DNA of 64,000 nt, from positions 38,468-102,467 of the forward strand of contig DATCTV010000034.1 of assembly GCA_036567785.1 (NCBI GenBank). Reading direction: 5' to 3'. Shown here piece after piece: positions 8,966 to 18,375 of the stretch (the first letter of the stretch is position 1; the number at the start of each line of letters is the position of its first letter). The notes below the pieces were generated by a model. It did no database searches. It had not been told where the DNA came from and was given only the letters and a program-made list of their open reading frames with translations. The DNA is from Desulfomonilia bacterium. GTDB lineage: Bacteria > Desulfobacterota > Desulfomonilia > UBA1062. The position numbers and the translations under genes were made by a program.

Positions 8966-9919
8966 ATGCAGATACTTGTTACAAGAAGCCTGCCCGGCAA
9001 TGCGCTTGAAAATCTGGCATTGAGTGCTGAAATTGAATTATGGAAAAATTCATATCCAATCCCTGAAAACGAATTGAAAAAAATGATTAGAGGCAAAGAC
9101 GGCCTTCTGTGCCTCCTGACCGATTCAATCGATGCCTCGATTATGGATTACGCAGGAGGCAGTCTTAAGATAATTTCCAATTATGCAGTAGGATTTAACA
9201 ACATTGACCTTGATGCCGCAAAACAAAGAGGCATCGTCGTAACCAACACACCCGGAGTTCTTACCGACGCTACGGCAGATCTTGCCTGGGCGCTTCTTTT
9301 TGCCGTGGCCAGGAGAATAACGGAATCGGATGCTTATCTGAGGTCAGGCGCATGGACAGGCTGGGACCCCAGCCTTATGCTCGGAGTCGACATAGCAGGC
9401 GCAACACTGGGAGTTGTCGGAACGGGACGGATAGGTGAGGCGTTCGCGATGAGATCAAAAGGCTTTGATATGAAGGTAATCTATGCAGATGAAAAGCCAA
9501 ACGAACAGCTTGAAAAAAGTCTAGGAGCAGTAAGGCTTCCTCTCGATGAACTTCTGAGCGTATCCGATTTCGTTTCACTTCATGTGCCTCTGCTGCCGGC
9601 AACGAAACACCTTATAGGAGAACGGGAATTAAGGCTTATGAAACCGACAGCCATACTTATAAACACCTCACGCGGCCCCGTGATCGATGAAGCGGCCCTG
9701 GCGGAAGCCCTTGATAAAGGCATAATCAGGGGGGCGGGTCTCGATGTCTATGAATTCGAGCCTGCTGTCAACCCGATGCTTTTGAAGCAGAAAAACGCAG
9801 TCCTCCTTCCCCATATCGCATCCGCAACAAACTCGACCCGGGAAAAGATGGCGCATATGGCGGTGGAAAACCTGACTGCATTCATAAAAGGAGAAGAGCC
9901 TCCGAACAGGGTGGTTTAG
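8966..9919 (+). CDS. D-2-hydroxyacid dehydrogenase (glyoxylate/hydroxypyruvate reductase type)
   Basis: 317 residues, normal family length. The central Rossmann region has GVVGTGRIGEAFA (NAD-binding), followed by the family signatures SDFVSLHVPLLPATKHLIGE and LINTSRGPVIDE. The catalytic residues are the Arg in NTSRG, the Glu around YEFEP and the His in LLPHIASAT. It should reduce a 2-keto acid (glyoxylate, hydroxypyruvate or similar) with NAD(P)H in the cytoplasm. A good ribosome site (AAGGGAGA) precedes the ATG. It stands alone between divergent and convergent neighbours, so context does not refine the substrate. Confidence 0.9.
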   Translation: MQILVTRSLPGNALENLALSAEIELWKNSYPIPENELKKMIRGKDGLLCLLTDSIDASIMDYAGGSLKIISNYAVGFNNIDLDAAKQRGIVVTNTPGVLTDATADLAWALLFAVARRITESDAYLRSGAWTGWDPSLMLGVDIAGATLGVVGTGRIGEAFAMRSKGFDMKVIYADEKPNEQLEKSLGAVRLPLDELLSVSDFVSLHVPLLPATKHLIGERELRLMKPTAILINTSRGPVIDEAALAEALDKGIIRGAGLDVYEFEPAVNPMLLKQKNAVLLPHIASATNSTREKMAHMAVENLTAFIKGEEPPNRVV

Positions 9920-10289
9920 ACGGGAAGGAAGCTGATGAACCGGTAAGCCCGTGAGTTATCAAGATTGTACTAAAGCTGTATCAATTTTTTTAATGAGATC
10001 TTTTTCCGTTTTGGAAGGAAGTATGTATCTCGTGATATTATGGAAACAATTGCCTGATCGTTTTTTAAAGTTATATCTGCGGATAAGATCTTAAGTCTTT
10101 CAGTATAATTCAGAAGAAGTGCAAATTTGAACCGAATATCCGAAAAACGTCCCCTCATTCCCGTTCCATATCAATCCAACTTTCGTCCCTGATGCTCTTT
10201 TTCAGATCAAATCATAGTAGTGCTTTTAAACGCACGCGTTCAGACGCGCCGTTAAGCGTCGACCGGATCGCTTGGTTTCGATCATTCTT
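9920..10289. other. 370-bp stretch with no convincing gene
   Basis: Between the hydroxyacid dehydrogenase and the URO-D-family gene. A 62-codon minus-strand frame (9970-10158, MRGRFSDIRFKFALLLNYTE...) could be a gene remnant, but it has no clear ribosome site and I recognise no family. The right part (10225-10262) is rich in overlapping CG-containing words (ACGCACGCG, GACGCGCCG) without a clean hairpin. Probably decayed sequence. Confidence 0.4.
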
Positions 10290-11423
10290 TTATTGGGCTT
10301 CGACGACTTCGATGATCTTTTCGTAGTTCTTCATGGCCAGAGGAGAAAGGTTCCTACCGTATGGACATGCGGATGGCATCAGGACAAAGCCGCGACCAGA
10401 TCCTGAAGTCCCCTCTGCGATTGCCCGTTTGACCTTTTCCGCGAACTTCTCCGTTGGCAGGTTTTCGATGTCGGATGCTTCGAGGTTTCCGAAGAGCACC
10501 ATGTTGCTCCCATACCGATCGCGTACATATCTCAACTCTACATCACCCTGAGGTGGTGGTTCTATGGGATCAAGACCATCAGGACCCATAGACACGATGT
10601 CATCGAGAATGAGTTTGAGATTGCCATGCGAATGAATTCGGGCATACCCCCCGTACTTCTGAATCGCCTGAATCATCGGGCTCACGTAACGGCAGACGTA
10701 TTCACGAAACAGATACGGCGGCAGATAAGGGGGAGATGCATATTCCGGGCCGTATATACGCCAAAGACGGCCGGGCAACGCTTTGGCTGCGGCTTCGGTC
10801 TCCGGCAGCAGCGTTGAGGCAAAACGTTCAAGCAGTTTATGAAACAGTTTCTGTTCGGTCATCGCAATGACTGTGTACTCACCCATCTCAAATAGCGAGG
10901 CAGCTTGACAGAGGGGGTCGGGGGTGTCAATCATAACAATGCCGGTATCTCCCAGCAAGGACTCTGTTTCGAGGATCTGACAGGGATCCACATTGTCCTT
11001 CGGAGCGGGAGGAGGAATGTCGAGAAAAGCACGCAGGTCATCGACATCCTTGAGGAGAGGCTCCACCGTCCATACCGTGTTTACATCAAGGTCGCGCCGC
11101 GTACGGGACGTCAGCGTCCGGCCGCAAGCTTGAATGCGCCATGTGGAGAACTGGCTTGTATTGCATAGTATCGACTCAGTTGAGGACAATTCAAAAATGG
11201 GATCAAGGGGAACAGATTTGTAGGAAACCCCCCTCATGACGATCCTGTCCGTCTTCTCGCGTGCAAGCTCAATTAACGGCCACCAGGAAGAATGCGAGTA
11301 GATGTTGAAGGGATCGCTGTCTCCCGGGTCTTCATCCAAGCCATTGATCTCATAGAACGAGACTGGCGGCCGGTCAACCTGTTCACCTCGAAGTGTGGCC
11401 ATCAGTCTTTCGCGTCTTGTCAT
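10290..11423 (-). CDS. uroporphyrinogen decarboxylase (URO-D) family protein
   Basis: 377 residues. The N-terminus MTRRERLMATLRGEQVDRPP is the standard opening of URO-D superfamily proteins related to corrinoid methyltransferases (MtaA/MtbA) rather than HemE. Later family blocks are visible: an HSHGNLKLILDDIVSMGPDG segment (His/Asp site), then EPPPQGDVELRYVRDRYG and LFGNLE. True HemE starts differently and is flanked by haem genes, which are absent here. A methyl-transfer or demethylation role in anaerobic C1 metabolism is the usual guess for such paralogues, but no corrinoid protein or methyltransferase partner lies nearby. The upstream gene (PPi-PFK) ends 22 bp away on the same strand. Confidence 0.82.
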   Translation of the reverse strand: MTRRERLMATLRGEQVDRPPVSFYEINGLDEDPGDSDPFNIYSHSSWWPLIELAREKTDRIVMRGVSYKSVPLDPIFELSSTESILCNTSQFSTWRIQACGRTLTSRTRRDLDVNTVWTVEPLLKDVDDLRAFLDIPPPAPKDNVDPCQILETESLLGDTGIVMIDTPDPLCQAASLFEMGEYTVIAMTEQKLFHKLLERFASTLLPETEAAAKALPGRLWRIYGPEYASPPYLPPYLFREYVCRYVSPMIQAIQKYGGYARIHSHGNLKLILDDIVSMGPDGLDPIEPPPQGDVELRYVRDRYGSNMVLFGNLEASDIENLPTEKFAEKVKRAIAEGTSGSGRGFVLMPSACPYGRNLSPLAMKNYEKIIEVVEAQ

Positions 11424-11445
11424 TTTCCTCTCATCGAACGCCGAT

Positions 11446-12669
11446 TTAAAACTCCATCACCCTGGCCAGCCTGTAAAAATCGCTGTCCCTTTCGATGAAT
11501 TTGAGTCTGGTCAGTCCTGTCTTCTGATCAATAAGCTCCTTAAAGGGCACATATTTCAGAGAAAGCTGCTCGCCGAGGCTTATCATTACTCCGTTCAAGC
11601 CTTCTTCCGCAATCGCCCGGCATGCCCCGGCCCCGAGCTGGCTTGCCATGATGACATCATAGCCGTTGGGCGCTGTGCACCTTGCTTCATAGCCGATCTG
11701 TTTCGGTATGAATTTCACCTTTTCTCCTGTTCTTTTTTTATGGACTTCAGTAAGTCTATCGCAAAGCATCTTGCCTATTTCCAGGTTGGTGAGCACGGCA
11801 TTGCCGTGATTGTCTATTTCCTTAAGGCGTATCTCATCGGGAAGCTTATCGGCAATCCCTTCGGCTACACAGACGACACCAAAATCAAGGCCTGCTTTTT
11901 TTCTTGCCTCGACGAGCATGGAAATATCCGTGGCAAGTCTGTCAATATCAAGGACATCCTCGTCAATATCTTCCACCGAGATCATTTTAGGTGCCTCCGC
12001 CATCATGGCAGCGGCATATGTAAGCCATCCAGCCTTTCTGCCCATGATCTCGGCGATGAACCAGCTCCCGGATGTGAAGCTGTCGGCCATCAGGTTTCTG
12101 ATATTGAGGGCTGCATGCTCGGCGGCGGAGAAAAAGCCGAAGGTCCAGTCAATGCCCTGATAGTCATTATCTATTGTTTTCGGAACATGTACCACCTTAA
12201 CCGGCCTCAATCCCTTGACCTCTTTCTGCAAACTGTAGAGATAATTCGCAGTCTTCAAGGTGTCATCACCGCCAATGGAAACCAAACCGTCAATCTTCAT
12301 GTCTTCAAAGGCATTAAAGATATTTACTAGCTTTGCATTCTTGACCGGGTCCTTCAGATCAGACCATTTTTTTATGGCACTTCCCGGATTTGCACGGGAA
12401 TTATGTATGATTACCCCCTGTGAATTTCTGAGACCACGGATCAAATCAAAATCAATTTCGATATAATGCCGGTCCTTGATCAGGCCCTTATCCCTGCTGT
12501 AGTTTTCAAGAAACTTGTACCCGTAGAGAAAACCCGTGACTTTTATTCCTTTTTTAAGGCATGCCGCAGCAACCGCTGATATAACCGTGTTTGCCGCAGG
12601 GGCGGGACCGCCTGAAAACACAATGCCGATATGTTTCACGTTTGTTTCCTGTCTGGCCTTTTTTGTCAT
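11446..12669 (-). CDS. pfp: pyrophosphate-dependent phosphofructokinase
   Basis: 407 residues of the phosphofructokinase A fold. Two positions separate PPi from ATP enzymes, and both are in the PPi form: GGDD (133-136) rather than GGDG, and PKTIDND (163-169) rather than PGTIDND. Other family blocks include the N-terminal FSGGPAPAANTVI and EIMGRKAGWLTY. It should interconvert fructose 6-phosphate and fructose 1,6-bisphosphate using pyrophosphate, reversibly, in glycolysis/gluconeogenesis, as is common in anaerobes. The start at 12669 is followed by a Lys-rich leader. It diverges from the response-regulator pair at 12783. Confidence 0.92.
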   Translation of the reverse strand: MTKKARQETNVKHIGIVFSGGPAPAANTVISAVAAACLKKGIKVTGFLYGYKFLENYSRDKGLIKDRHYIEIDFDLIRGLRNSQGVIIHNSRANPGSAIKKWSDLKDPVKNAKLVNIFNAFEDMKIDGLVSIGGDDTLKTANYLYSLQKEVKGLRPVKVVHVPKTIDNDYQGIDWTFGFFSAAEHAALNIRNLMADSFTSGSWFIAEIMGRKAGWLTYAAAMMAEAPKMISVEDIDEDVLDIDRLATDISMLVEARKKAGLDFGVVCVAEGIADKLPDEIRLKEIDNHGNAVLTNLEIGKMLCDRLTEVHKKRTGEKVKFIPKQIGYEARCTAPNGYDVIMASQLGAGACRAIAEEGLNGVMISLGEQLSLKYVPFKELIDQKTGLTRLKFIERDSDFYRLARVMEF

Positions 12670-12782
12670 CTCGCTTACCTCTCTGCTATTACAATATCCG
12701 GCCTATATGCATTAATTACCAAAATTTCAAGTTGGACTTTTTATTGAAGATACCCTTTCAAAATGCTATTGTGTCTTCACAT

Positions 12783-13457
12783 ATGGAAAACACAGAAAGA
12801 AAACGCGTACTGATTGTCGACGACGAGGAAATCATCAGGTACTCGCTTGTAAACATTCTCAAAGGTTATGGATACGATGCTGTGGATGTCGGTTCCGGTG
12901 AAGAAGCCGTCCGGATTATAAGCGAACAGAGAATTCATCTTATACTGTCCGATCTCGTAATGGAAGGAATGGACGGCCTGCAGCTTCTCGAAAATGTCAA
13001 GCTCGTATCACCTCAGACCATATTTATCCTTATAACGGGATACGGATCGCTCAAAACCGCAGTATCGGCGCTCAGGCTTGGCGCCTATGATTACCTGCTC
13101 AAGCCGTGCGATGAAGAAGAGCTGTGCTACCGCGTAAAACGCGCCCTGGAAATGCAGAACTTCGGTGAAGAGCAGAAGCGTATTCAGGAAACAAGCGCAA
13201 TAGCAAAGACAACAATCACACTGTCTGACAAGATCAATACGCCTCTTAATATAATCCTTGGAAATGTGGAAATCCTCCAGCTTCTTTTTAAAGATATTGA
13301 AGATATCAAGGTGAAGAAAACACTTGAAACAATTGAAAAGCAGATATTTTCCATCAAGGAGGTCATGGAGAAACTCGCCAAACTTACCAATGCCGAGACG
13401 AGGAAATATACTTCATTTCCAGACTATGAAATAATAAATCTTCCGAGTGAAGAATAA
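12783..13457 (+). CDS. response regulator with degenerate histidine-kinase dimerisation domain
   Basis: 224 residues. Receiver domain at about 8-125 (VDDEE acidic pair, LILSDLVMEGMDG phospho-acceptor, LITGYG, LLKPCDEEEL). The C-terminal part (about 140-215) looks like a HisKA dimerisation helix pair: LSDKINTPLNIILGNVEIL aligns with the usual LSHEINNPL(x)IL pattern, but the phosphorylated His is replaced by Asp. No ATPase domain follows. It is therefore a receiver joined to a dead or scaffold DHp domain, probably signalling by dimerisation. The open frame extends upstream, but the ATG at 12783 begins the receiver. The next gene, another receiver, starts 3 bp after its stop. Confidence 0.8.
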   Translation: MENTERKRVLIVDDEEIIRYSLVNILKGYGYDAVDVGSGEEAVRIISEQRIHLILSDLVMEGMDGLQLLENVKLVSPQTIFILITGYGSLKTAVSALRLGAYDYLLKPCDEEELCYRVKRALEMQNFGEEQKRIQETSAIAKTTITLSDKINTPLNIILGNVEILQLLFKDIEDIKVKKTLETIEKQIFSIKEVMEKLAKLTNAETRKYTSFPDYEIINLPSEE

Positions 13458-13460
13458 TCT

Positions 13461-13847
13461 ATGCCAGAACAGTCAAAAATCTTGATAGTTGATGATTCTC
13501 AGGAACTTACTGAAGTAATACATGAGTATATGGAAGCTTGCGGTTTTATTGTAGATACCACAACCGAAAGTACGGATGCACTCAGGCTCATAGCAGCAAA
13601 CGGATATGATGTCATAGTATCGGATATACACATGCCGGGAATGGACGGCCTCGAATTGATGGGCCTCATAAAAGACAGGCATCCGGATTTACCGGTTGTT
13701 CTTATTACAGGCTACAGTATAAGCGAAGCGAGAAAGATCGCTCTGGAAAAAGGGGCTGATGCCTTTGTCGCAAAACCTTTTCATATGAAAGAAATCCTTG
13801 ATGTCGTTACAGGCGTACTTAACAAGAAAAGATTTATCACTACATAG
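13461..13847 (+). CDS. single-domain response regulator (CheY-like)
   Basis: 128 residues, one receiver domain only. The landmarks are VDDSQE (acidic pair), VIVSDIHMPGMDG (phospho-acceptor Asp), LITGYS (switch residue) and AKPFH (invariant Lys). It lacks an output domain and so acts by protein-protein contact, or as a phosphate relay or sink. It sits 3 bp after the receiver-DHp gene and 15 bp before the UspA gene, so the three genes look like one operon. Confidence 0.9.
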   Translation: MPEQSKILIVDDSQELTEVIHEYMEACGFIVDTTTESTDALRLIAANGYDVIVSDIHMPGMDGLELMGLIKDRHPDLPVVLITGYSISEARKIALEKGADAFVAKPFHMKEILDVVTGVLNKKRFITT

Positions 13848-13862
13848 GAGGGTATCTATAAT

Positions 13863-14321
13863 ATGGCAAAACAGAAAGTTAAAAAAATAAAAAAGATATT
13901 GTGTTATGTGGACCTCAGCAAAAGCAGCAGATATGTTATTGAATACGCAAAACAAGTCTCGGACCTTACTGGAGCTGAAATCTTCTTTCTTCATACGGTA
14001 ACAGATTTAGGAAGGTTCGCAGGGTTTTATGTGCCGCATATGAGCACTGACAGCCTTTCCAGCGAGATGATGAAATCCGCCAAAGACAAGCTCTATGCCG
14101 TTTGCATGCAGACTATAGGAGAGATCGACGCCTCAAAAAGAATTATAAAAGAAGGCGATATCGTTGAAGCCATTCAGGAAGAAATAGACAGAATCGGTAT
14201 CGACATCCTGGTAATCGGCCATGATTTCAGAACTTTTTCGTTCTTCAAGGAAGATTATGTGACCAGGTACCTGAAAGATCCGGCGTGCCCGGTTCTTGTT
14301 ATTCCTCTCGCAGTAGATTAA
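13863..14321 (+). CDS. universal stress protein (UspA family)
   Basis: 152 residues, one Usp domain. It opens with KKILCYVDLSKSSRYVIEYA (family strand 1 and helix 1) and ends with DPACPVLVIPL, the typical C-terminal strand. The usual ATP-binding loop (GxxGx9GS/T) after the VIGHD strand is not present; instead it reads GHDFRTFSFFKEDYVTRYL. It therefore probably belongs to the non-nucleotide-binding UspA class. A good ribosome site (AGGAGG) lies upstream. It is the third gene of the response-regulator operon, and its end overlaps the convergent gene by 23 bp. Confidence 0.85.
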   Translation: MAKQKVKKIKKILCYVDLSKSSRYVIEYAKQVSDLTGAEIFFLHTVTDLGRFAGFYVPHMSTDSLSSEMMKSAKDKLYAVCMQTIGEIDASKRIIKEGDIVEAIQEEIDRIGIDILVIGHDFRTFSFFKEDYVTRYLKDPACPVLVIPLAVD

Positions 14322-14946
14322 CAGTACCCATAAGGAAAGATAAAAAGGGCTTATCCGGACTTCCGTCGACTTGGATTACGATAAGACCCTTTTTATCAAA
14401 CACCAGCCCCATCTGCTTAGAAGAAGAAAGGAACCCTATTCCGTCAGCCCCTTCCGGAAAGATGATACATGCCGTATCATCGCCCCGCATCCACCTGGGG
14501 ACAATGTCCGCCCTCACTCCGAAAAATACCGGATTATACCGCTTTTCAAATACGTTTTTCATGATTTCTGCAGTGCTTTTCGAGGATAAATCTCCTGACA
14601 TCATCCTGTTAAAAGGCTTATTGAGCACAGATTTTATCTGCGTTTCGTAACCGCTGTTTTTACCTTTGGATATCAATCCTGAAACATGTTTGCTGCTTGA
14701 AAAAAACCTTATTGAACCGTTCATAATTTCAAAACCCATATCATCAGGAATACATGCATCGATAATGTCCGACCTTACATGCCTGCATTGACTTGAAACA
14801 GGCTTGACTATTTCCGGCTTTAACATCAACTCCGGTGTCAGTTTGAAAGCCCGTGTTATATAAAATCCGAAAAAGCAGACAAGTATGATAATGAAACCTG
14901 CAAGAAACCTTATCTGAATGTTGCCAGATTTGTTCCTTAGAACCAT
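14299..14946 (-). CDS. membrane-anchored protein, unknown function
   Basis: 215 residues with one N-terminal transmembrane helix (about 12-32, FLAGFIIILVCFFGFYIT). The remaining 180 residues are predicted to lie outside the membrane; they contain two Cys (QCRHVRSDIIDAC) and several SSK-containing beta-like stretches. I do not recognise the domain. It overlaps the upstream small gene (14937-15200) by 10 bp, indicating coupled translation, and overlaps the convergent UspA gene at its 3' end. Confidence 0.65.
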   Translation of the reverse strand: MVLRNKSGNIQIRFLAGFIIILVCFFGFYITRAFKLTPELMLKPEIVKPVSSQCRHVRSDIIDACIPDDMGFEIMNGSIRFFSSSKHVSGLISKGKNSGYETQIKSVLNKPFNRMMSGDLSSKSTAEIMKNVFEKRYNPVFFGVRADIVPRWMRGDDTACIIFPEGADGIGFLSSSKQMGLVFDKKGLIVIQVDGSPDKPFLSFLMGTVNLLREE

Positions 14947-15200
14947 TTTGGCTTGATGGGTTTGTCTGAAAATGTCTGGTGCACCGGGGGCGGCATATGG
15001 TCTCCCGGCTCAGGAGTCAACCGGGGCGGCTTTGGAATTTCCGGGGAATGTGGATGATGCATGCTGTCATCAGGTTCTTCTTCCTCTGCATGCGGCTGTT
15101 TGACCACGAACTTTTTACCGAGCAGCTTCATGATCATTGGCGCCAGAAGAAAAACCGCTATAATGATTATGGAGATCAGATTCTGTTCTTTACCTTCCAT
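14937..15200 (-). CDS. small single-helix membrane protein with Pro/His-rich tail
   Basis: 87 residues. Residues about 8-26 form one hydrophobic helix (LISIIIIAVFLLAPMIMKLL). The tail is rich in Pro, His and acidic residues (EEEEPDD, MHHPHSPEIPKPP, PGDHMPPP). I do not recognise a family; the low-complexity tail suggests a flexible linker or metal-binding stretch. It lies between ddl (23 bp upstream) and the membrane protein it overlaps by 10 bp, so it may belong to the same transcript. Confidence 0.6.
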   Translation of the reverse strand: MEGKEQNLISIIIIAVFLLAPMIMKLLGKKFVVKQPHAEEEEPDDSMHHPHSPEIPKPPRLTPEPGDHMPPPVHQTFSDKPIKPKWF

Positions 15201-15223
15201 GACATTATTTTATCACAAAAATT

Positions 15224-16318
15224 TTACAAGTCATATCCGGTTTTCAAACGAAACTGTTTTTCGAACCTTTCTAGGGCGAGCCCTATAAGTCTGTCTATGA
15301 GTTCTTTATATGATATTCCGCATGCTTCCCACAATTTAGGGTACATGCTTATCCTGGTGAAGCCTGGTATCGTATTGATCTCATTTACTATTATCTCGCC
15401 GCTTTCTTTGAGGAAAAAATCAACACGCGCCATACCTTCGCAATTAAGCGTTTCATAGACTCTTTTCGCCGTCTCACGGAACTCGGCAACTTTTCCTTCT
15501 GGCAACTTGGCCGGAATTTCAAGGATCGCGCCGTTCTCATCTATGTACTTTGCCTCGTAGGAATAGAACTCATGGTTTGGAATTATTTCACCGGGTACTG
15601 AAACAATGGGATCGTCATTTCCGAGCACTGAGCACTCAATCTCCCGGCCTTTTATACATTCCTCTACAAGGACCTTCATATCGTATTCAAACGCCTTTTT
15701 GACACCGGCCATAAACTCTTCTTCTGAATCAGCCTTGCTGACGCCTACAGATGAGCCCATATTCGCAGGCTTGATGAAAAGAGGCAGTCCGAGTTTTTCT
15801 ACTGCCTTCTTGAAATCGGCGTCAGCTTCCTTTCTAAGCGTGATAAAATCGGCGATCCTTATACCGGCATCCCGAAGCAGCCTCTTTGCAACATCCTTGT
15901 CCATTCCCACTGCGGAACCCAGCACACCGGCACCGACAAATGGGATGTCGGCAAGCTTCAGCATGCCCTGAATCGTGCCGTCCTCGCCGTATGTGCCGTG
16001 CAATACGGGAAATACGACATCAAGGCGGCCGATTGCGGTTTCTTTCTTAATGTCCATGAGCTGTTTGCTGCTTTCGCCGGGGACAAGGGCAAGTTCGTTT
16101 CCGGTTTTATTAAGCGCAATGAGTTTGGGATTGGTTTCATTGAGAAGGTACCCTGTCTCATCGGTCAGATGCCATCCGCCCTCTTTGTCCATACTGATGA
16201 GAACAACCTCGTATTTATTCCTGTCAATCGCTGCTATCACGTTTTTTGCAGACTGCAGCGAGACCTCATGCTCGGCTGAACGTCCGCCGAATATTATCCC
16301 TACCCTGATTTTGCTCAT
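15224..16318 (-). CDS. ddl: D-alanine--D-alanine ligase
   Basis: 364 residues, the length of DdlA-type ATP-grasp ligases. Family blocks seen: [19 protein letters not shown] (substrate loop with Glu), [37 protein letters not shown] (ATP-grasp), and [24 protein letters not shown] with the Mg-binding Glu/Asn. The end of the protein ([17 protein letters not shown]) is also typical. It joins two D-Ala for peptidoglycan precursors. Its ATG overlaps the stop of engB by 4 bp, so the two are coupled. Confidence 0.95.
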   Translation of the reverse strand: MSKIRVGIIFGGRSAEHEVSLQSAKNVIAAIDRNKYEVVLISMDKEGGWHLTDETGYLLNETNPKLIALNKTGNELALVPGESSKQLMDIKKETAIGRLDVVFPVLHGTYGEDGTIQGMLKLADIPFVGAGVLGSAVGMDKDVAKRLLRDAGIRIADFITLRKEADADFKKAVEKLGLPLFIKPANMGSSVGVSKADSEEEFMAGVKKAFEYDMKVLVEECIKGREIECSVLGNDDPIVSVPGEIIPNHEFYSYEAKYIDENGAILEIPAKLPEGKVAEFRETAKRVYETLNCEGMARVDFFLKESGEIIVNEINTIPGFTRISMYPKLWEACGISYKELIDRLIGLALERFEKQFRLKTGYDL

Positions 16319-16905
16319 GACATATCTCCGGGCGCTCCAATGGAAGATTCCACTATTTGCCAGACCTTATCGATGCCCGATCTGTCAACCGAAGATACTG
16401 CAATTACCTTAGCGGTTGACGATGCTTTGAGTGCCGCAATCAGCCTGTTTCTTTCCGACATGTTCACCTTGTCGGCCTTTGTCGCGGCAATAAGTACGCC
16501 AACTCCCATCCTGGATGCAATATCGATCAGCATCCTTTCCTCTTCCTCGATATCCCTTCTGATATCCATTACAATAATCAGCAGTTTAAGGCTTGCATTC
16601 CCCGTGAAATAGCGCCTTGCCAGTCCGTCCCATTCCGATTTCATACCCTTTGCGATCCTGGCATAGCCGTAACCCGGCATGTCCACCATGTAGATCGGAG
16701 GCATCTCAACAGTCTCCACAATAAAGTAATTGATGTTTCGCGTCTTGCCGGGAACCTTGCTTGTCTGGACAAGGTTTTTCCTTCCGAGCAGGGCATTTAT
16801 CAGTGAAGACTTACCTGCATTGGACCTGCCTGCAAACGTAACCTCAGGGGCATGCTCCCTTGCGTCATGGACGGTGCCTGCATAATCCGCATGCTTGATT
16901 TTCAT
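16315..16905 (-). CDS. engB: ribosome-biogenesis GTP-binding protein EngB/YsxC
   Basis: 196 residues, normal for EngB. G1 [11 protein letters not shown] (about 26), switch region RNINYFIV, G3 DMPGYG (74-79), and G4 ATKADK match the family. It assists 50S subunit assembly. It lies 3 bp downstream of the aminotransferase gene and overlaps ddl, so it belongs to a run of tightly packed minus-strand genes. Confidence 0.95.
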   Translation of the reverse strand: MKIKHADYAGTVHDAREHAPEVTFAGRSNAGKSSLINALLGRKNLVQTSKVPGKTRNINYFIVETVEMPPIYMVDMPGYGYARIAKGMKSEWDGLARRYFTGNASLKLLIIVMDIRRDIEEEERMLIDIASRMGVGVLIAATKADKVNMSERNRLIAALKASSTAKVIAVSSVDRSGIDKVWQIVESSIGAPGDMS

Positions 16906-16908
16906 ATA

Positions 16909-18045
16909 TCACAAACCCTTCAAGTACAGGCCTACCCTGCGGATGCCTTCAATGATATTAGCCTCGGAATTGGCATAGGAAAACCGTATAAAACTCTTTA
17001 CCTCATGCCCGAAGTCGATACCTGGCGTCACGCCGACACCCGTGTTCTTGAGTATGTCAAATGCAAGCCTGTACGAGTCATCCGTTATATGATCGATATT
17101 CGCCATTACATAAAATGCGCCGGTGGGTCTTGACTCGACCCTGAAGCCGTATTTTTCCATTTCGGAGAGCATTACAATCCTGCGTTTTGCGAAAACCTCC
17201 TTCATGGCCTCGCAGTCGGGACCGGCTTTTTCAAGGGCGGCCACTCCCGCCCACTGTGCAAAAGAAGGCGCGCATATTACAAGATTCTGCTGCAGCTTCT
17301 GCGCAGCCCTTATAAGCCTTTTCGGGAATATCGCCCAGCCAAGCCGCCAGCCTGTCATGGCCCAGGCCTTTGAAAAACCGTTAATGATAATGGCATCGTC
17401 TGTGAATTCTCTCATTGTATGCTGCTCGCCTTCATAAACAAGGCCGTGATATATCTCGTCGGATATTATCGTTATGCCTGATTCGGCAAGCGCAGCCATC
17501 CTGTCCCTGTCCAGACACACGCCCGTTGGGTTTGACGGGGAATTTATGAGTATGGCCCTGGTATTATGATGAATGGCAGCCCTCACCCTATCGGGATCGA
17601 GCCTGAATCCGTCGTTACGTGTAGGCACATAATCTATCACTGCATCCAGAACGCGTGCAAAGTTCGGATAGCATGCATAGCGGGGATCGGTCATGATAAT
17701 ACTGTCACCCGCATCCAGCAGCACTGCAAATGCAATGAGAAGAGCCGCGGATGAACCTGTTGTCACAAGCACCTGTGAAGGGTCAACGTCAACCCCGTAT
17801 GTTCTTTTGTAATGTGCGCATATCGCCTCCCTCAGTTCGGGTATGGCCAGAGAATGCGTATAATGGGTCTTTCCTTCTTCCATAGCCTTTATGGCCGCCG
17901 TCCTGACGCAAAGAGGCGTGTCGAAATCGGGCTCGCCCACTTCGAGATGAATGACGCCCATTTCATTGGGCAGGTCATGCGCCGCCTCGAGTATGTCCAT
18001 TACAAGAAAGGGCTTAATGTCTTCTGCTTTTCGCGAGATGTGCAT
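16909..18045 (-). CDS. class I/II pyridoxal-phosphate aminotransferase
   Basis: 378 residues of fold-type I. Visible landmarks: the N-terminal HLEVGEPDFDTP, TTGSSAALLIAFA, the INSPSNPTG box, SDEIYHGLVY, and the PLP lysine in GFSKAWAMTGWRLGW; near the C-terminus FIRFSYANS carries the carboxylate-binding Arg. This is the aspartate/aromatic aminotransferase Ib-like group; the exact amino acid is not evident. It is separated by 2 bp from the small membrane protein upstream and by 3 bp from engB downstream. Confidence 0.92.
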   Translation of the reverse strand: MHISRKAEDIKPFLVMDILEAAHDLPNEMGVIHLEVGEPDFDTPLCVRTAAIKAMEEGKTHYTHSLAIPELREAICAHYKRTYGVDVDPSQVLVTTGSSAALLIAFAVLLDAGDSIIMTDPRYACYPNFARVLDAVIDYVPTRNDGFRLDPDRVRAAIHHNTRAILINSPSNPTGVCLDRDRMAALAESGITIISDEIYHGLVYEGEQHTMREFTDDAIIINGFSKAWAMTGWRLGWAIFPKRLIRAAQKLQQNLVICAPSFAQWAGVAALEKAGPDCEAMKEVFAKRRIVMLSEMEKYGFRVESRPTGAFYVMANIDHITDDSYRLAFDILKNTGVGVTPGIDFGHEVKSFIRFSYANSEANIIEGIRRVGLYLKGL

Positions 18046-18047
18046 GT

Positions 18048-18359
18048 CTATTCCTTAAAGTCTTTATTTTCTTCAGTTTCATCCGGCAATCCTGTTTGTC
18101 TTCTGAATCTGATAAAATAAATTACAGGCCAGGGGAGTACAATGAGCGTGCTCAGCACTGACAGGTGCCATCCTTTGCTGATAAGAGAGCTGCCAAGCTG
18201 TTCCACCCTCCAATCCGGCGCAAGAAGGCCGCATATGACGAGCCCGAACCAGACATACAAGAAGAGCATTACATGGAAGTGATACCTGAGAAGCCATACA
18301 ATCCGCCTTTTGAGGCCCTTATCCGGAAATGAAATGTCTTTTTCTGATGTCTCATTCAT
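18048..18359 (-). CDS. small two-helix membrane protein
   Basis: 103 residues with two hydrophobic segments (about 31-45 FHVMLFLYVWFGLVICGLLA and about 67-86 LSVLSTLIVLPWPVIYFI). The frame opens at GTG 18368, but a ribosome site (AAGGGGTG) is better placed for the ATG at 18359. The gene starts 16 bp after the stop of the CruF-like gene and ends 2 bp before the aminotransferase. I recognise no family; the tight packing suggests it works with the CruF-like and ferredoxin proteins. Confidence 0.65.
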   Translation of the reverse strand: MNETSEKDISFPDKGLKRRIVWLLRYHFHVMLFLYVWFGLVICGLLAPDWRVEQLGSSLISKGWHLSVLSTLIVLPWPVIYFIRFRRQTGLPDETEENKDFKE

Positions 18360-18375
18360 GACAGTCACCCCTTTA

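Noticed and set aside
9970..10158. 62-codon minus-strand frame as a real gene
   Set aside because: No ribosome site and no recognisable family; mentioned only in the spacer note.
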